64,000 nucleotides of DNA. Source: Rhodanobacteraceae bacterium ZG21-1. GTDB taxonomy: Bacteria > Pseudomonadota > Gammaproteobacteria > Xanthomonadales > Rhodanobacteraceae. The DNA lies in assembly GCA_021390615.1 (NCBI GenBank), contig JAJEJU010000020.1, forward strand, positions 62,001 to 126,000. Direction: 5' to 3'. This document shows positions 54,206 through 62,970 of the stretch, in pieces. The position numbers and the translations under genes are program-made. Each line of letters opens with the position of its first letter. Position 1 is the stretch's first letter. The notes under the pieces were generated by a model. The model saw only the letters and a list, made by a program, of their open reading frames with translations, did not search any database and had not been told where the DNA came from.

Positions 54206-54412
54206 TTACTTGGTGAGGATCAGCTTGTCGTTGCGGGTCAGTCGCAGGTGGTATTCGCCGCCCTGGTGCTGGATCACCAGCTCGCGCTCGCCTTGCAGCA
54301 GCGCCTGGCTGGAGGTGCGGCGCAGCGGTGTCGCCGCTTCCCGCGCATGCGACAGCGTGAGGCGCGGGCGCGCTTCGGATTTCGACGACAAGGACAGGAT
54401 GGGCAGCGACAT
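54206..54412 (-). CDS. hemP: Hemin uptake protein HemP
   Basis: A 68-residue protein whose C-terminal GERELVIQHQGGEYHLRLTRNDKLILTK is the HemP signature (GxxYxLRxTRxxKLILTK). HemP/HmuP is a small regulator or accessory of heme uptake, usually iron-repressed. The ATG at 54412 has GGAG a few bases upstream. The promoter carries a Fur box (next entries). Confidence 0.92.
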   Translation of the reverse strand: MSLPILSLSSKSEARPRLTLSHAREAATPLRRTSSQALLQGERELVIQHQGGEYHLRLTRNDKLILTK

Positions 54413-54444
54413 GGGGACTCCGCGATCAGGTCAGGGCGGATTTG

Positions 54445-54472
54445 ATGATAATGATTCTCATTTGACTGTCAA
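54445..54472 (-). promoter_or_regulatory. hemP promoter
   Basis: On the minus strand TTGACA (54467-54472), a 16-base spacer, and TATCAT (54445-54450), about 33 bases before the hemP ATG. The -35 is a perfect consensus match. Confidence 0.7.
54447..54465. promoter_or_regulatory. Fur box over the hemP promoter
   Basis: GATAATGATTCTCATTTGA matches the 19-base Fur consensus at 14 positions and lies between and over the -35 and -10 boxes, so Fe-Fur binding would block RNA polymerase. This AT-rich island stands out in a GC-rich region. Confidence 0.8.
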
Positions 54473-54608
54473 CAGCCGAAACCGCGTAAGCGGTCGCGCC
54501 GGCAGCAGCTCACCTATCCGCCAGGACCCTGACCCTGCCGTCGGACTCCAACCGCCATGCCAGACGGTTTGCCGAATCACCGCCCTGGCCGAAATCCGGA
54601 AGTCCGCA

Positions 54609-55577
54609 TCAGGCTACGGCCTGTTCGATGCGTTGGCGCATGCCTTGGTCCAGCCGCGGCAGGATCTCCAGCGCGGCCAGGTTCTGCTGCAACTGCTCGA
54701 TGCGGCTGGCGCCGAGGATCACGCTGGAAACCTGCGGATTGCTCAGGCACCAGGCGATCGCCAGCTGCGCCAGGCTGCCGCCGAGTTCGTCGGCCAGTGG
54801 CTGCAGCCGCCGCAACTTGGCCAGCGCGGAGGGTCCTGCATCGCCGTCGAGCAGTTCCCGGCGCAGCTCGTCGTGCACGGCCAGGCGCGAGTCCGCCGGC
54901 ACGCCGTCGTTGTACTTGCCGCTGAGCAGGCCCGAAGCCAGCGGCGACCACACCGTCGTGCCCATGCCGTAGCGCTGGTACAGCGGCGCGTATTCCTGTT
55001 CGACGCGGTCGCGCTGCAGCAGGTTGTAGCGCGGCTGCTCCATGGTCGGCGCATACAGGTGCGCGGCCGCGGCGACGCGATGGGCTTCTTCGATCGCCTC
55101 GGCCGGCCAGCCGCTGGTGCCCCAGTACAGCACCTTGCCCTGCCGCACCAGGGTATCCATCGCGGCCACCGTTTCGGCGACCGGTGTCTCGGGGTCGTAC
55201 TGATGGCAGAAATACAGGTCGAGATAATCCACGCGCAGCCGCTGCAAGGCCTGATGGCAGGCCTCGATCACATGCTTGCGCGACAGGCCGCGCTGTGTCG
55301 GCAGCGGCTGCGCCACCGCACCGAGCATCACCTTGCTGGACACGCAATAGCTGTCGCGCGGAAAGCGCAGGTCGGCCAGCACGTCGCCCATCAACTGCTC
55401 GGCAGCGCCGTGGCCGTAGCTCTCCGCGTTGTCGAAGAAATTCACCCCGTGGTCGTGCGCCAGCGCGAGCAGCTCGCGTGCCTGCGAACGCCCCACCTGC
55501 CCGCCGAAGGTGAGCCAGGCGCCGAACGACAGCGCGGAGAGCTGCAGGCCGGAGCGGCCGAGGCGGCGATAAAGCAT
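54609..55577 (-). CDS. Aldo/keto reductase
   Basis: A 322-residue NADPH-dependent TIM-barrel oxidoreductase of the YghZ/potassium-channel-beta-subunit type. The catalytic tetrad is visible: Asp49 and Tyr54 (NFFDNAESYGHG), Lys82 (SSKVM) and His125 (DLYFCHQYDPETPVAETV). GYSPLASG-like VWSPLASGLLSGKYNDG follows, with VSSVILGASRIEQLQQNL at the NADP-binding C-terminus. The start at 55577 (MLYRRLGRSGLQLSALSFG) is favoured over an upstream in-frame ATG. Substrate unknown, possibly methylglyoxal or other aldehydes by family. Confidence 0.93.
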   Translation of the reverse strand: MLYRRLGRSGLQLSALSFGAWLTFGGQVGRSQARELLALAHDHGVNFFDNAESYGHGAAEQLMGDVLADLRFPRDSYCVSSKVMLGAVAQPLPTQRGLSRKHVIEACHQALQRLRVDYLDLYFCHQYDPETPVAETVAAMDTLVRQGKVLYWGTSGWPAEAIEEAHRVAAAAHLYAPTMEQPRYNLLQRDRVEQEYAPLYQRYGMGTTVWSPLASGLLSGKYNDGVPADSRLAVHDELRRELLDGDAGPSALAKLRRLQPLADELGGSLAQLAIAWCLSNPQVSSVILGASRIEQLQQNLAALEILPRLDQGMRQRIEQAVA

Positions 55578-55652
55578 GGAGGCATTCCTGGCTGGGACAG
55601 AACGCGAGCATGCCAACAAGCGCGTGCGGTCGTCCAACCGCGAACGAATCGC

Positions 55653-56552
55653 CTAGCCCGCCGCGCCGGCGGCGTAGGTCTTGATCGCCTCGGCGAGATA
55701 GTCGAACAGCAGGCGCACGCGGCGGTCCGTGCGCAGGTCTTCGTGCATCGCCAGCCAGGTGTCCATGCCCAGCGTAAAGGATTCGGGCAGCAGCCGCACC
55801 AGCTCGCGATCGCGTGCGGCCAGGGCGCACTGGCATACGCCGATGCCGTAGCCGGCGCGGATCGCCGCCAGCTGACCGAGGTCGTTATCGGTGCGCAGGC
55901 TGAAATCGCTGTGCTCGAGCGAAAGCGCACGGGCGATGGCGCGCAAGGCCGGCGTCTCGCGGTCGTAGCCGATCAAGGCATGCCGCGCCAGGTCCTCGAT
56001 GCGCCGCGGCCGCCCATGTTCCTTCAGGTAGCGGCGATGCGCGTGCAGGCCAAGCATGATGCTGCCGACGCGCCGGGTCAGCAGCGCCGCCTGGGTGGGA
56101 CGCACCATGCGCACCGCGATGTCGGCGTCCTTGCGCAACAGATCCTCGTTGCGGTTGGACAGCGACAGCTCGACCGCGATACCGGGATGCTGGCGGCGGA
56201 AGTCGGCCAGGATAGCTGGCAGCACCTCGGCGCCGACCACATCGCTGCAGGTGATCCGCACCGTGCCGCGTTCGTCCTGATTGCCGCCCGAGGCGGCTCG
56301 GCGCAGCGCCGCCGAGGCGGCCGCCATGCTCTGCGCGTGCGCGATCAGTTCGCTGCCGAGATCGGTCAGCCGCAGCCCCTGCGGCGAGCGCGTGAACAAG
56401 GCCACGCCCAGTCCGGCCTCCAGCTCGCGGATATGTCGGCCCAGGCTGGGCTGGGTCATGCCCAGCGCGCGCGCAGCCGCCGACAGGCTGCCCTCCTGCG
56501 CGACCGCCAGGAAGGACCGGTAGAGCTCCCAGCCGGGCTCGTGCTTAGCCAT
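55653..56552 (-). CDS. LysR-family transcriptional regulator
   Basis: A 299-residue regulator with the N-terminal winged HTH (LYRSFLAVAQEGSLSAAARALGMTQPSLGRHIRELEAGLGVALFTRSPQGLRLTDLG) and a LysR substrate-binding domain (GTVRITCSDVVGAEVLPAILADFRRQHPGIAVEL). It is divergent from the epimerase gene and upstream of the aldo/keto reductase on the same strand, so either could be its target. A perfect 14-bp palindrome overlaps its start codon, suggesting autoregulation. Confidence 0.93.
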   Translation of the reverse strand: MAKHEPGWELYRSFLAVAQEGSLSAAARALGMTQPSLGRHIRELEAGLGVALFTRSPQGLRLTDLGSELIAHAQSMAAASAALRRAASGGNQDERGTVRITCSDVVGAEVLPAILADFRRQHPGIAVELSLSNRNEDLLRKDADIAVRMVRPTQAALLTRRVGSIMLGLHAHRRYLKEHGRPRRIEDLARHALIGYDRETPALRAIARALSLEHSDFSLRTDNDLGQLAAIRAGYGIGVCQCALAARDRELVRLLPESFTLGMDTWLAMHEDLRTDRRVRLLFDYLAEAIKTYAAGAAG

Positions 56553-56564
56553 ACATATATGTAT
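56551..56564. promoter_or_regulatory. Palindromic operator candidate at the LysR start
   Basis: ATACATATATGTAT is a perfect 14-bp palindrome and very AT-rich for this genome. It overlaps the first bases of the LysR start codon and lies in the region that divides it from the epimerase gene. Confidence 0.5.
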
Positions 56565-56734
56565 AGCAGAAGTTCAACGATAGGCAATTTTTATTTAGCC
56601 AGGCCAGGGCCATGCTGTGCCTGCCGACACACCATCCGCAGCGCGTGTGGCCACGGCGCCCTCACTGCCACGACATCATCCGCGCCCCCAACGCCGATCA
56701 GGCAACTCGGGCGACCAACACAGAGGACAGGCTC

Positions 56735-57724
56735 ATGAGCGAGACGAAGACGGCCCTGGTACTGGGCGCCACCGGCGGCGCCGGCGGCGAGATCGCGCAG
56801 GCGCTGCGCCGGCGCGGCTGGACAGTGCGCGGCCTGGTGCGCGATGTCGCGCGGCCAGGCCTGGATCCGTCCATCGCCTGGGTGGCCGGCGACGCCATGC
56901 AGGGCGAGAGCGTGATGCGCGCGGCGCAGGGTGCGCAGGTGCTGGTGCATGCGGTGAATCCGCCGGGCTACCGCGACTGGGACAAGCTGGTGCTGCCGAT
57001 GATCGACCACAGCATCGCCGCGGCCCGCCGCCATGGCGCGCGCGTCGTGCTGCCGGGCACGGTCTACAACTACGGCCCCGACGCCCTGCCGCAGCTGCGC
57101 GAAGATTCGCCGCAGCATCCGCTGACCCGCAAAGGCGCGATCCGCGTCGAGCTGGAACGACGCCTGCAGGCCGCTGCCGACCAAGGCGTGCGCAGCCTGA
57201 TCCTGCGCTGCGGCGACTTCTTCGGGCCGCGCGCCGGCAACAACTGGTTCACCACCCTGGTGAAGCCCGGCCGTGCGCCGCGCAGCATCGGCTATCCGGG
57301 GCCGCGCGAGCTGCCGCATGCCTGGGCCTATCTGCCCGACGTCGGCGAAACCGTGGCGCGCCTGCTCGAGCGCGAGCCGCAGCTGGAGGCCTTCGAACGC
57401 TTCCATTTCAACGGCCACTGGGTGGACGGCAACACCATGATCGATGCGGTTCGCCATGCCTCGGGCAACCCGCGGCTGGCCGCGTATGCCTTCCCCTGGT
57501 TCGTGACCGCCCTGGCCGCACCGTTCGTGACCGTCATGCGCGAAGTGCGCGAGATGCGCTACCTGTGGCAACAGCCGCTGCAGCTGGACAACCGCAAGCT
57601 GGTCGACCTGCTCGGCGCCGAACCGCACACCGCGCTGGACCAGGCGGTGCATGCCACCCTGGTCGGTCTGGGCTGCCTGAAAGACGCCGAGCCTGCCGCC
57701 CGCGGCTTGGGCCGCCATGCCTGA
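56735..57724 (+). CDS. NAD(P)-dependent epimerase/dehydratase family protein
   Basis: A 329-residue extended SDR. The N-terminal dinucleotide motif is LVLGATGGAGGEIAQALRRRGW, then LVHAVNPPGYRDWDKLVLPMIDHSIAAARRHGARVVLPGTVYNYG (with the YxxxK-related region degenerate), and LRCGDFFGPRAGNNWF. The usual catalytic Tyr-X3-Lys is not clear, since TVYNYG is followed by GPDAL, so it may be an NmrA/atypical SDR with a binding role. ATG at 56735 after GAGGACAGG. Divergent from the LysR gene and possibly regulated by it. Confidence 0.82.
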   Translation: MSETKTALVLGATGGAGGEIAQALRRRGWTVRGLVRDVARPGLDPSIAWVAGDAMQGESVMRAAQGAQVLVHAVNPPGYRDWDKLVLPMIDHSIAAARRHGARVVLPGTVYNYGPDALPQLREDSPQHPLTRKGAIRVELERRLQAAADQGVRSLILRCGDFFGPRAGNNWFTTLVKPGRAPRSIGYPGPRELPHAWAYLPDVGETVARLLEREPQLEAFERFHFNGHWVDGNTMIDAVRHASGNPRLAAYAFPWFVTALAAPFVTVMREVREMRYLWQQPLQLDNRKLVDLLGAEPHTALDQAVHATLVGLGCLKDAEPAARGLGRHA

Positions 57725-57801
57725 GCGCATGGCGTCACCCGCGACGACGCGACGACGGACATGCCACACTGCGTCACCCCGTCCGCACCGCTGGAGGCGC
57801 T

Positions 57802-58227
57802 ATGAACTCGATGCCCTCGACCTGGTGGAACCGCAACTGGAAGTGGTTCCTGCCTACCGGCTGCCTCAGCCTGCTGGTGCTGGCGGGCGCAGCGGTGTTC
57901 GGCCTGGTCATGCTGGTCTTCGGCATGATGAAGTCCAGCGATGCCTACCGGCTGGCGGTGGCCCAGGCCGAACACGAGCCTGCGGTGATCGCCGCGCTGG
58001 GCCAGCCGATCCAGGAAGGGCGCATGGTCTCGGGCAACATCCGCACCAGCAACGATCGCGGCAGCGCCCGGCTGGCCATTCCGCTGTCGGGTCCCAAGGG
58101 CAGCGGCAAGCTGTATGTGGAAGCCGAGGAGCGCGCCGGCGCCTGGCAGGTTCAGGCGCTGATCTTCGAGGATGAGCAAAGCCACCAGCGCACCACACTG
58201 ACGCCCACCGCGCCCGCAGCGCGCTAA
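57802..58227 (+). CDS. Coa1-like (cytochrome oxidase assembly factor-type) membrane protein
   Basis: A 141-residue protein with one N-terminal membrane span (FLPTGCLSLLVLAGAAVFGLVMLVFG), then a small domain: SSDAYRLAVAQAEHEPAVIAALGQPIQEGRMVSGNIRTSNDRGSARLAIPLSGPKGSGKLYVEAEERAGAWQVQALIF. This resembles the bacterial Coa1/Tim21-like domain. Function in bacteria is unproven. RBS CTGGAGG before the ATG at 57802. Its stop overlaps the pgpA stop by 3 bases on the opposite strand. Confidence 0.7.
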   Translation: MNSMPSTWWNRNWKWFLPTGCLSLLVLAGAAVFGLVMLVFGMMKSSDAYRLAVAQAEHEPAVIAALGQPIQEGRMVSGNIRTSNDRGSARLAIPLSGPKGSGKLYVEAEERAGAWQVQALIFEDEQSHQRTTLTPTAPAAR

Positions 58228-58736
58228 CTGCAGAATCGCAGCACCACGGCGGCGAACAGGCCGGCCACCACGTCGTCCACCATCACGCCGAGGCCGCCCT
58301 TGAGGCGCCGGTCGAGCGCGCGGATCGGCCACGGCTTCCACACGTCGAACAGGCGGAACAGCAGAAAGCCCAGCAGCGGCGCCCACCAGGCCGGCGGCGC
58401 GCTGCGCAGCGGCGAGGCCAGCAGCGGCAGCAGCGCGATCCACTGGCCGACGAATTCGTCCCAGACCAGGCTGCGGTGATCGTCCACGCCAAGCGCGCGC
58501 CCGGCCACGTCGCAGGCCCACACGCCGACAGCGAAACTCAGCAGCAGCAGGCCGAGATAGATCGGCCAGTCCAGGCCGCGCAGCAGCAGCCACCACAACA
58601 CCAGGGCAGCCAGCGAACCGAAGGTGCCCTGCGCCACCGGCGCCAGCCCCGAGCCGAAGCCGCTGGCCAGCCAGCCGGCCGGCGTCGCCAGCAAGGCGCG
58701 GCGCTGCGCCGGAGTCAATACCTTCTTCGCGCTCAT
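58224..58736 (-). CDS. pgpA: Phosphatidylglycerophosphatase A
   Basis: A 170-residue inner-membrane phosphatase that makes phosphatidylglycerol from PGP. Motifs are GFGSGLAPVAQGTFGSLAALVLWWLL, VWACDVAGRALGVDDHRSLVWDEFVGQWIALLPL and GGLGVMVDDVVAG, including the acidic D-H-x4-V-x-DE-x2-G pattern. The start overlaps the thiL stop (ATGA), as in many proteobacteria where thiL-pgpA are adjacent. Confidence 0.95.
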   Translation of the reverse strand: MSAKKVLTPAQRRALLATPAGWLASGFGSGLAPVAQGTFGSLAALVLWWLLLRGLDWPIYLGLLLLSFAVGVWACDVAGRALGVDDHRSLVWDEFVGQWIALLPLLASPLRSAPPAWWAPLLGFLLFRLFDVWKPWPIRALDRRLKGGLGVMVDDVVAGLFAAVVLRFCS

Positions 58737-59707
58737 GCGAAATGCTCCCAGCCGCGGCGCTGCGGCGTCAGCCAGTGGCCGTCCTCGTCGCGTACGCGCA
58801 CGCCGCTGCCGGCCACGATGCGGCCGATCACCGTAGCGCCGCCCTCACATCCGCGCAGCACCTCGCGCACCGCATCCAGGCGCTCGGCCGGCACGGTGAA
58901 GCACAATTCGTAATCGTCGCCACCGCTCAGCGCGAACTCGCGCGCCACCTGCGCAGCGCATTTTTCCAGCAGCGCGGGCGAACAAGGCAGCGCCGCAGCC
59001 TCCAACTCAGCCGCCACGCCGCTGGCCGCACAGACATGAGCGAGGTCGGCCAGCAGGCCGTCGGAAATATCGATGCAGGCGCTGGCACGACTGCGCAAGG
59101 CGAGGCCCGTCATCACGCGCGGCGTGGGACGATGCAGGCGTCCGATCAAGTAGTTTGCCGCCGCGTCGACCGAACCTTGTCCATCCTGCAGCAGGCGCAG
59201 GCCGGCCGCCGCGTCGCCGAGCGTGCCGGTGACCAGGATCGCGTCACCCACCTGCGCGCCGGCGCGCCGCAAGGCCTGGCCGGGCGGTACGAAACCATGC
59301 ACCGCCACGCTGAGCGTCAGCGGGCCGCGCGTGGTATCGCCGCCAACCAGGGCCAGCCGGTGCGCCTGTGCCAGCTCGGCGAAACCTTCGGCCAGACCAT
59401 CGACGAAAAGCGCCTGCGCCTCGACGGAAGCCTCACCCGGCAGGGTCAGCGCCAGCATGGCCCAGGCCGGGCTGGCGCCCATCGCGGCCAGATCCGAGAG
59501 ATTCACCGCCAGCGCCTTCCAGCCGAGCTCGGCCGGCGCCGTGCCGGACAGAAAATGCACGCCCTCGACCATGGTGTCGATCGCGACCGCCAGCTCCTGC
59601 CCGGCCGGCACCGCGAGCAGCGCGGCATCGTCGCCGATGCCCAGCCGCACATCGTCGCGCAACAGCGCGGTGCGCTCGCGTATCCGGTCGATCAAGCGAA
59701 ATTCCAT
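58733..59707 (-). CDS. thiL: Thiamine-monophosphate kinase
   Basis: Phosphorylates thiamine monophosphate to the diphosphate cofactor. The 324-residue product has the AIRS-like fold with MEFRLIDRIRE, LGIGDDAALL, VAIDTMVEGVHFLSG, VNLSDLAAMGASPAWAMLALTLP, LVGGDTTRGPLTLSVAVHG, CIDISDGLLADLAHV and ALSGGDDYELCFTVP. The start is at 59707 by homology. In related genomes it follows nusB; here an amidase gene on the other strand separates them. Confidence 0.95.
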   Translation of the reverse strand: MEFRLIDRIRERTALLRDDVRLGIGDDAALLAVPAGQELAVAIDTMVEGVHFLSGTAPAELGWKALAVNLSDLAAMGASPAWAMLALTLPGEASVEAQALFVDGLAEGFAELAQAHRLALVGGDTTRGPLTLSVAVHGFVPPGQALRRAGAQVGDAILVTGTLGDAAAGLRLLQDGQGSVDAAANYLIGRLHRPTPRVMTGLALRSRASACIDISDGLLADLAHVCAASGVAAELEAAALPCSPALLEKCAAQVAREFALSGGDDYELCFTVPAERLDAVREVLRGCEGGATVIGRIVAGSGVRVRDEDGHWLTPQRRGWEHFA

Positions 59708-59844
59708 AGTGCCGCCACATCCTCTCGAGCAGCGCAGAGCAGAGCATCTGGCAGAGGCCGATGCAAGCCGTTGCGCCCGCAGCGGCGACGCAAACGGATG
59801 CCGCACGTATCATGATCGACACGGACCGACAGCGAGCGAAGCGC

Positions 59845-61335
59845 ATGTTCAAGGAATACGCCGACCACGACGCGACCGCCCTGGCCGAGTTGATCGCGCG
59901 CGGCGAAGTCTCCGCCGACGAGGTGCTGGAAGCCGCGCTGGCACGAGCGGCGGCAGTGAATCCCCGGCTCGCCGCGATCTGCGTGCCGATGGAAGCGATC
60001 GCGCGCGAACGTGCCCGCCAGCCCTTGCAAGGGCCCTTCGCAGGCGTGCCCTTCCTGGTGAAGGACATCGCGCAGGATCATGCCGGCGTACCGAGCAGCG
60101 GCGGCAGCCGCGCGCTGCGCCGATGGGTGCCCGCGCAGCACGCGGAAATCGTGCGCCGCTTCCTCGACGCAGGCCTGGTGATCTTCGGCAAGACCGCCAC
60201 GCCGGAATTCGGCCTGAAGGCCGAGACCTCGCCGCAGCTGTGGGGCCCCACACGCAATCCCTGGGATCTGCGGCGTACCCCGGGCGGTTCGTCCGGCGGC
60301 GCCGCGGCGGCAGTCGCGGCGGGCATCGTGCCGATGGCAGGTGCCTCCGACGGCGGCGGCTCGATCCGCATCCCTGCCGCGTATTGCGGCCTGTTCGGTC
60401 TGCGCCCCTCGCGCGGCCGGGTGCCCACCGGCCCGCTGCGCGGCGAGCTGTGGGAAGGCGCGGTCAGCGAGCTGGCGATCAGCCGCAGCGTGCGCGACTC
60501 GGCCCGCCTGCTCGACGCGATCGCCGGCGCGGACGTCGGCGCTCCGTTCGCGATCGCTGCGCCGGTGCGCCCGTATGCCGAGGAGATCCGCCGGGATCCG
60601 GGCCGCCTGCGCATCGGCTATGACGTTGCGTCGCCGATCGGTGCACCGGTGCACCCGGAATACGTGCGGGCGGTGCAGCGGGCTGCGGAGCAACTGGCCC
60701 CGCTGGGTCACACGGTGGAAGAAGCGCGACCCGAAGTCGACGGCCAGGCGCTGGCGCGCAGCTTCGTCAGCATGTATTTCGGCCAGGTCGCCGCCAGCAT
60801 CGCGCAGGCGCGTGAGCTCACCGGCGCCCGCGCGCGCGAATTCGAGCTGGAGACGCGGATCCTCGGCCTGCTCGGACGCAGCCTCAGCGCCGGCGACTAT
60901 GTCGAGGAGCAGGCGCGCTGGAACGACTACGCACGTGCGCTGGGACGCTTCCACCAGCGCTACGATCTCTACCTCACTCCCAGCTGCGCGCAGCCGCCGA
61001 ACCTGATCGGCGAGCTGGACACGCCACCGCTCAAGCGCGCCGCGGCCGAAGTGGTGCTGCTGTTGCGCGCAGGCCGGCTGCTGCGCATGAGCGGCATGGT
61101 CGACACGCTGATCCACGACAGCCTGCAGCGCGTGCCGTTCACCCAGCTGTCCAATGTCACCGGCACGCCAAGCATGTCGCTGCCGCTACACTGGGCAAGC
61201 CTGGACGGTGACACGGCCGAGCTGCCCTTCGGCGTGCAGTTCGTCGCCAGGCCCGGCGACGAGGCCAGCTTGTTCCGTTTGGCCGCCCAACTGGAACAGA
61301 CCGACGCCTGGCAGGTGCGCCGTCCGGCGCTCTAG
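59845..61335 (+). CDS. Amidase (amidase-signature family)
   Basis: A 496-residue Ser-Ser-Lys hydrolase. The triad fits perfectly: Lys73 (LVKDIAQDH), cis-Ser149 in RTPGGSSGGAAAAVAAG, nucleophile Ser173 in GASDGGGSIRIPA, with the 76- and 24-residue spacings of the family. VEPR-type sequence and PFTQLSNVTGTPSMSLPL are also present. The substrate amide cannot be read from sequence. Start at 59845 (MFKEYADHDATALAELI) chosen; 59812 is an in-frame alternative. It lies on the opposite strand between nusB-GNAT and thiL, interrupting the usual operon. Confidence 0.9.
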   Translation: MFKEYADHDATALAELIARGEVSADEVLEAALARAAAVNPRLAAICVPMEAIARERARQPLQGPFAGVPFLVKDIAQDHAGVPSSGGSRALRRWVPAQHAEIVRRFLDAGLVIFGKTATPEFGLKAETSPQLWGPTRNPWDLRRTPGGSSGGAAAAVAAGIVPMAGASDGGGSIRIPAAYCGLFGLRPSRGRVPTGPLRGELWEGAVSELAISRSVRDSARLLDAIAGADVGAPFAIAAPVRPYAEEIRRDPGRLRIGYDVASPIGAPVHPEYVRAVQRAAEQLAPLGHTVEEARPEVDGQALARSFVSMYFGQVAASIAQARELTGARAREFELETRILGLLGRSLSAGDYVEEQARWNDYARALGRFHQRYDLYLTPSCAQPPNLIGELDTPPLKRAAAEVVLLLRAGRLLRMSGMVDTLIHDSLQRVPFTQLSNVTGTPSMSLPLHWASLDGDTAELPFGVQFVARPGDEASLFRLAAQLEQTDAWQVRRPAL

Positions 61336-61482
61336 ACAGAACAACAGCCATGCCGCCGGATGGCGGCGCACGCCGCAAGGACTAGCTCGATCCTTGCTGG
61401 AATCTGTTCGTGGCGAACTGGCCGCAGTCGCTCGAGTTCCGCTCGTTGTCCGGCGCAACCGTAAGCGGCGAACGCCCGCGGC

Positions 61483-62022
61483 TCAACGGATCAGCAACTG
61501 CACCGGCACGCCGTGATACGTGGTGTCCTGCCAGAGGCGGAAACCGGCTTTCTCGGCCAGGCGCAGCGAGGCCAGGTTGTCCGGCTCGATGATGCACACC
61601 GCACGATGCTCGCCCAGATGCGCCTGGCCCCAGGCCAGCACGGCCGCGAGCGCCTCGCTGGCGTAGCCCCTGCCGTGCACGTCGGAGGCCAGCACCCAGC
61701 CCAGCTCGGGCATGCCGTCGAGCGCAGGAACGATCTCGCGCTTGAAATCGGCGTAGCCGATGTCGCCGATGCAGCGACCGCTGGCCTTCTCCTCGATCGC
61801 CCAATAGCCGTAGCCGAGCACGCACCACAGGCCGTGGTAGCGCAGCAGGCGCATCCACGCCTCCTGCGAGGTGGAAGGCTTGCCGCCGATATGGCGCACG
61901 ACGACCGGGTCGGCCCAGATCGCGGCCAGTGCCGCATGGTCTTCCGCGCGATGCCCGCGCAAGCGCAGGCGCTCGGTTTCCAGCTCGGGCACCACCTGCG
62001 ATGACGGCGCCGTCTCGCTCAC
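61483..62022 (-). CDS. GNAT acetyltransferase (RimJ/RimL-like)
   Basis: A 179-residue acetyltransferase: LETERLRLRGHRAEDHAALAAIWADPVVVRHIGG at the N-terminus, WAIEEKASGRCIGDIGYADFKREI, and the acetyl-CoA loop LASDVHGRGYASEALAAVLAWGQAHLG, then VCIIEPDNLASLRLAEKAGFRLWQDTTYHGVPVQLL. The start is GTG, overlapping the nusB stop (GTGA), so it is coupled to nusB. Substrate unknown. Confidence 0.9.
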   Translation of the reverse strand: MSETAPSSQVVPELETERLRLRGHRAEDHAALAAIWADPVVVRHIGGKPSTSQEAWMRLLRYHGLWCVLGYGYWAIEEKASGRCIGDIGYADFKREIVPALDGMPELGWVLASDVHGRGYASEALAAVLAWGQAHLGEHRAVCIIEPDNLASLRLAEKAGFRLWQDTTYHGVPVQLLIR

Positions 62023-62465
62023 CCGCGCTTCTCGGCGCTGCGCAGCTGGGTGGCGAGCTTGTCCAGCACGCCGTTGACGTAGCTGTGCCCGTGGTCGGCG
62101 CCGAAGCGCTTGGTGACCTCGATCGCCTCGTTGATCACCACGCGATAAGGCACGTCGGGGCGGAACTTCAATTCATACGCAGCCAGGCGCAGCACCGCAC
62201 GCTCGATCGGATCGATCTGCTCCACCTCGCGATCGATATACGGCTGCAGCGATTCGTCGATCGCGGCGACGTTCCGCTCGACGCCTTGCAGCAGGTCCTC
62301 AAAATATTCCTGGTCGGCCACTTCCATGTCCTGCTCGTGGCGGAACTGCTCGATCACCGCCTTCATGTGGCTGCCGCTCATCTGCCAGGCGTACAGCGCC
62401 TGCAGCGCGCGCCGGCGCGCGCGCGAACGCGCGGCCAGATCAATGCCTTCCGGTCGAGGCGCCAT
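62019..62465 (-). CDS. nusB: Transcription antitermination factor NusB
   Basis: A 148-residue helical RNA-binding protein that, with NusE/S10, prevents termination on rRNA operons. Motifs are ARSRARRRALQALYAWQMSG, IDREVEQIDPIERAVLRLAAYELKFRPDVPYRVVINEAIEVTKRFGADHGHSYVNGVLDKL. The ATG overlaps the ribH stop by one base (TGATG). In the ribH-nusB-GNAT unit. Confidence 0.95.
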   Translation of the reverse strand: MAPRPEGIDLAARSRARRRALQALYAWQMSGSHMKAVIEQFRHEQDMEVADQEYFEDLLQGVERNVAAIDESLQPYIDREVEQIDPIERAVLRLAAYELKFRPDVPYRVVINEAIEVTKRFGADHGHSYVNGVLDKLATQLRSAEKRG

Positions 62466-62926
62466 CACAGCTGGCCGTACAGGTTGGCCATCTCCAGCGC
62501 GGCCAGCGCGGCGTCGGCGCCCTTGTTGCCGGCCTTGGTGCCGGCGCGCTCGATCGCCTGCTCGATGCTGTCGGTGGTGAGCACGCCGAAGCTCACCGGC
62601 ACACCGGTGTCCAGCGCGGCCTTGGCCAGGCCCTTGGCACATTCGCCGGCGACGTAGTCGAAATGCGGCGTGCTGCCGCGGATCACCGCGCCCAGCGCGA
62701 TCACTGCGGCGTACTTGCCGCCCGCGGCCAGCTTGTGCGCGGCCAGCGCGATTTCCCAGGCACCCGGCACGCGGATCAGCTCGATGTCTTCATCCTTCAC
62801 CCCGTGGCGCACCAGCGCGTCACGCGCGCCGGCTACCAGCGGCTCGACCACGAAGCCGTTGAAACGGCCGGCGACGATGGCAAAACGGCCCTTGGGCGTG
62901 GCGAAATCGCCTTCGATGATCTTCAT
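62465..62926 (-). CDS. ribH: 6,7-dimethyl-8-ribityllumazine synthase
   Basis: Penultimate riboflavin enzyme. The 153-residue product has [38 protein letters not shown] and [27 protein letters not shown], with the catalytic His in HFDYV, and [28 protein letters not shown]. Complete. Confidence 0.97.
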   Translation of the reverse strand: MKIIEGDFATPKGRFAIVAGRFNGFVVEPLVAGARDALVRHGVKDEDIELIRVPGAWEIALAAHKLAAGGKYAAVIALGAVIRGSTPHFDYVAGECAKGLAKAALDTGVPVSFGVLTTDSIEQAIERAGTKAGNKGADAALAALEMANLYGQL

Positions 62927-62970
62927 AGACTGCGGAATCCTGTGGCTGCGGGGCCCGGCGGGCCGGCCGC

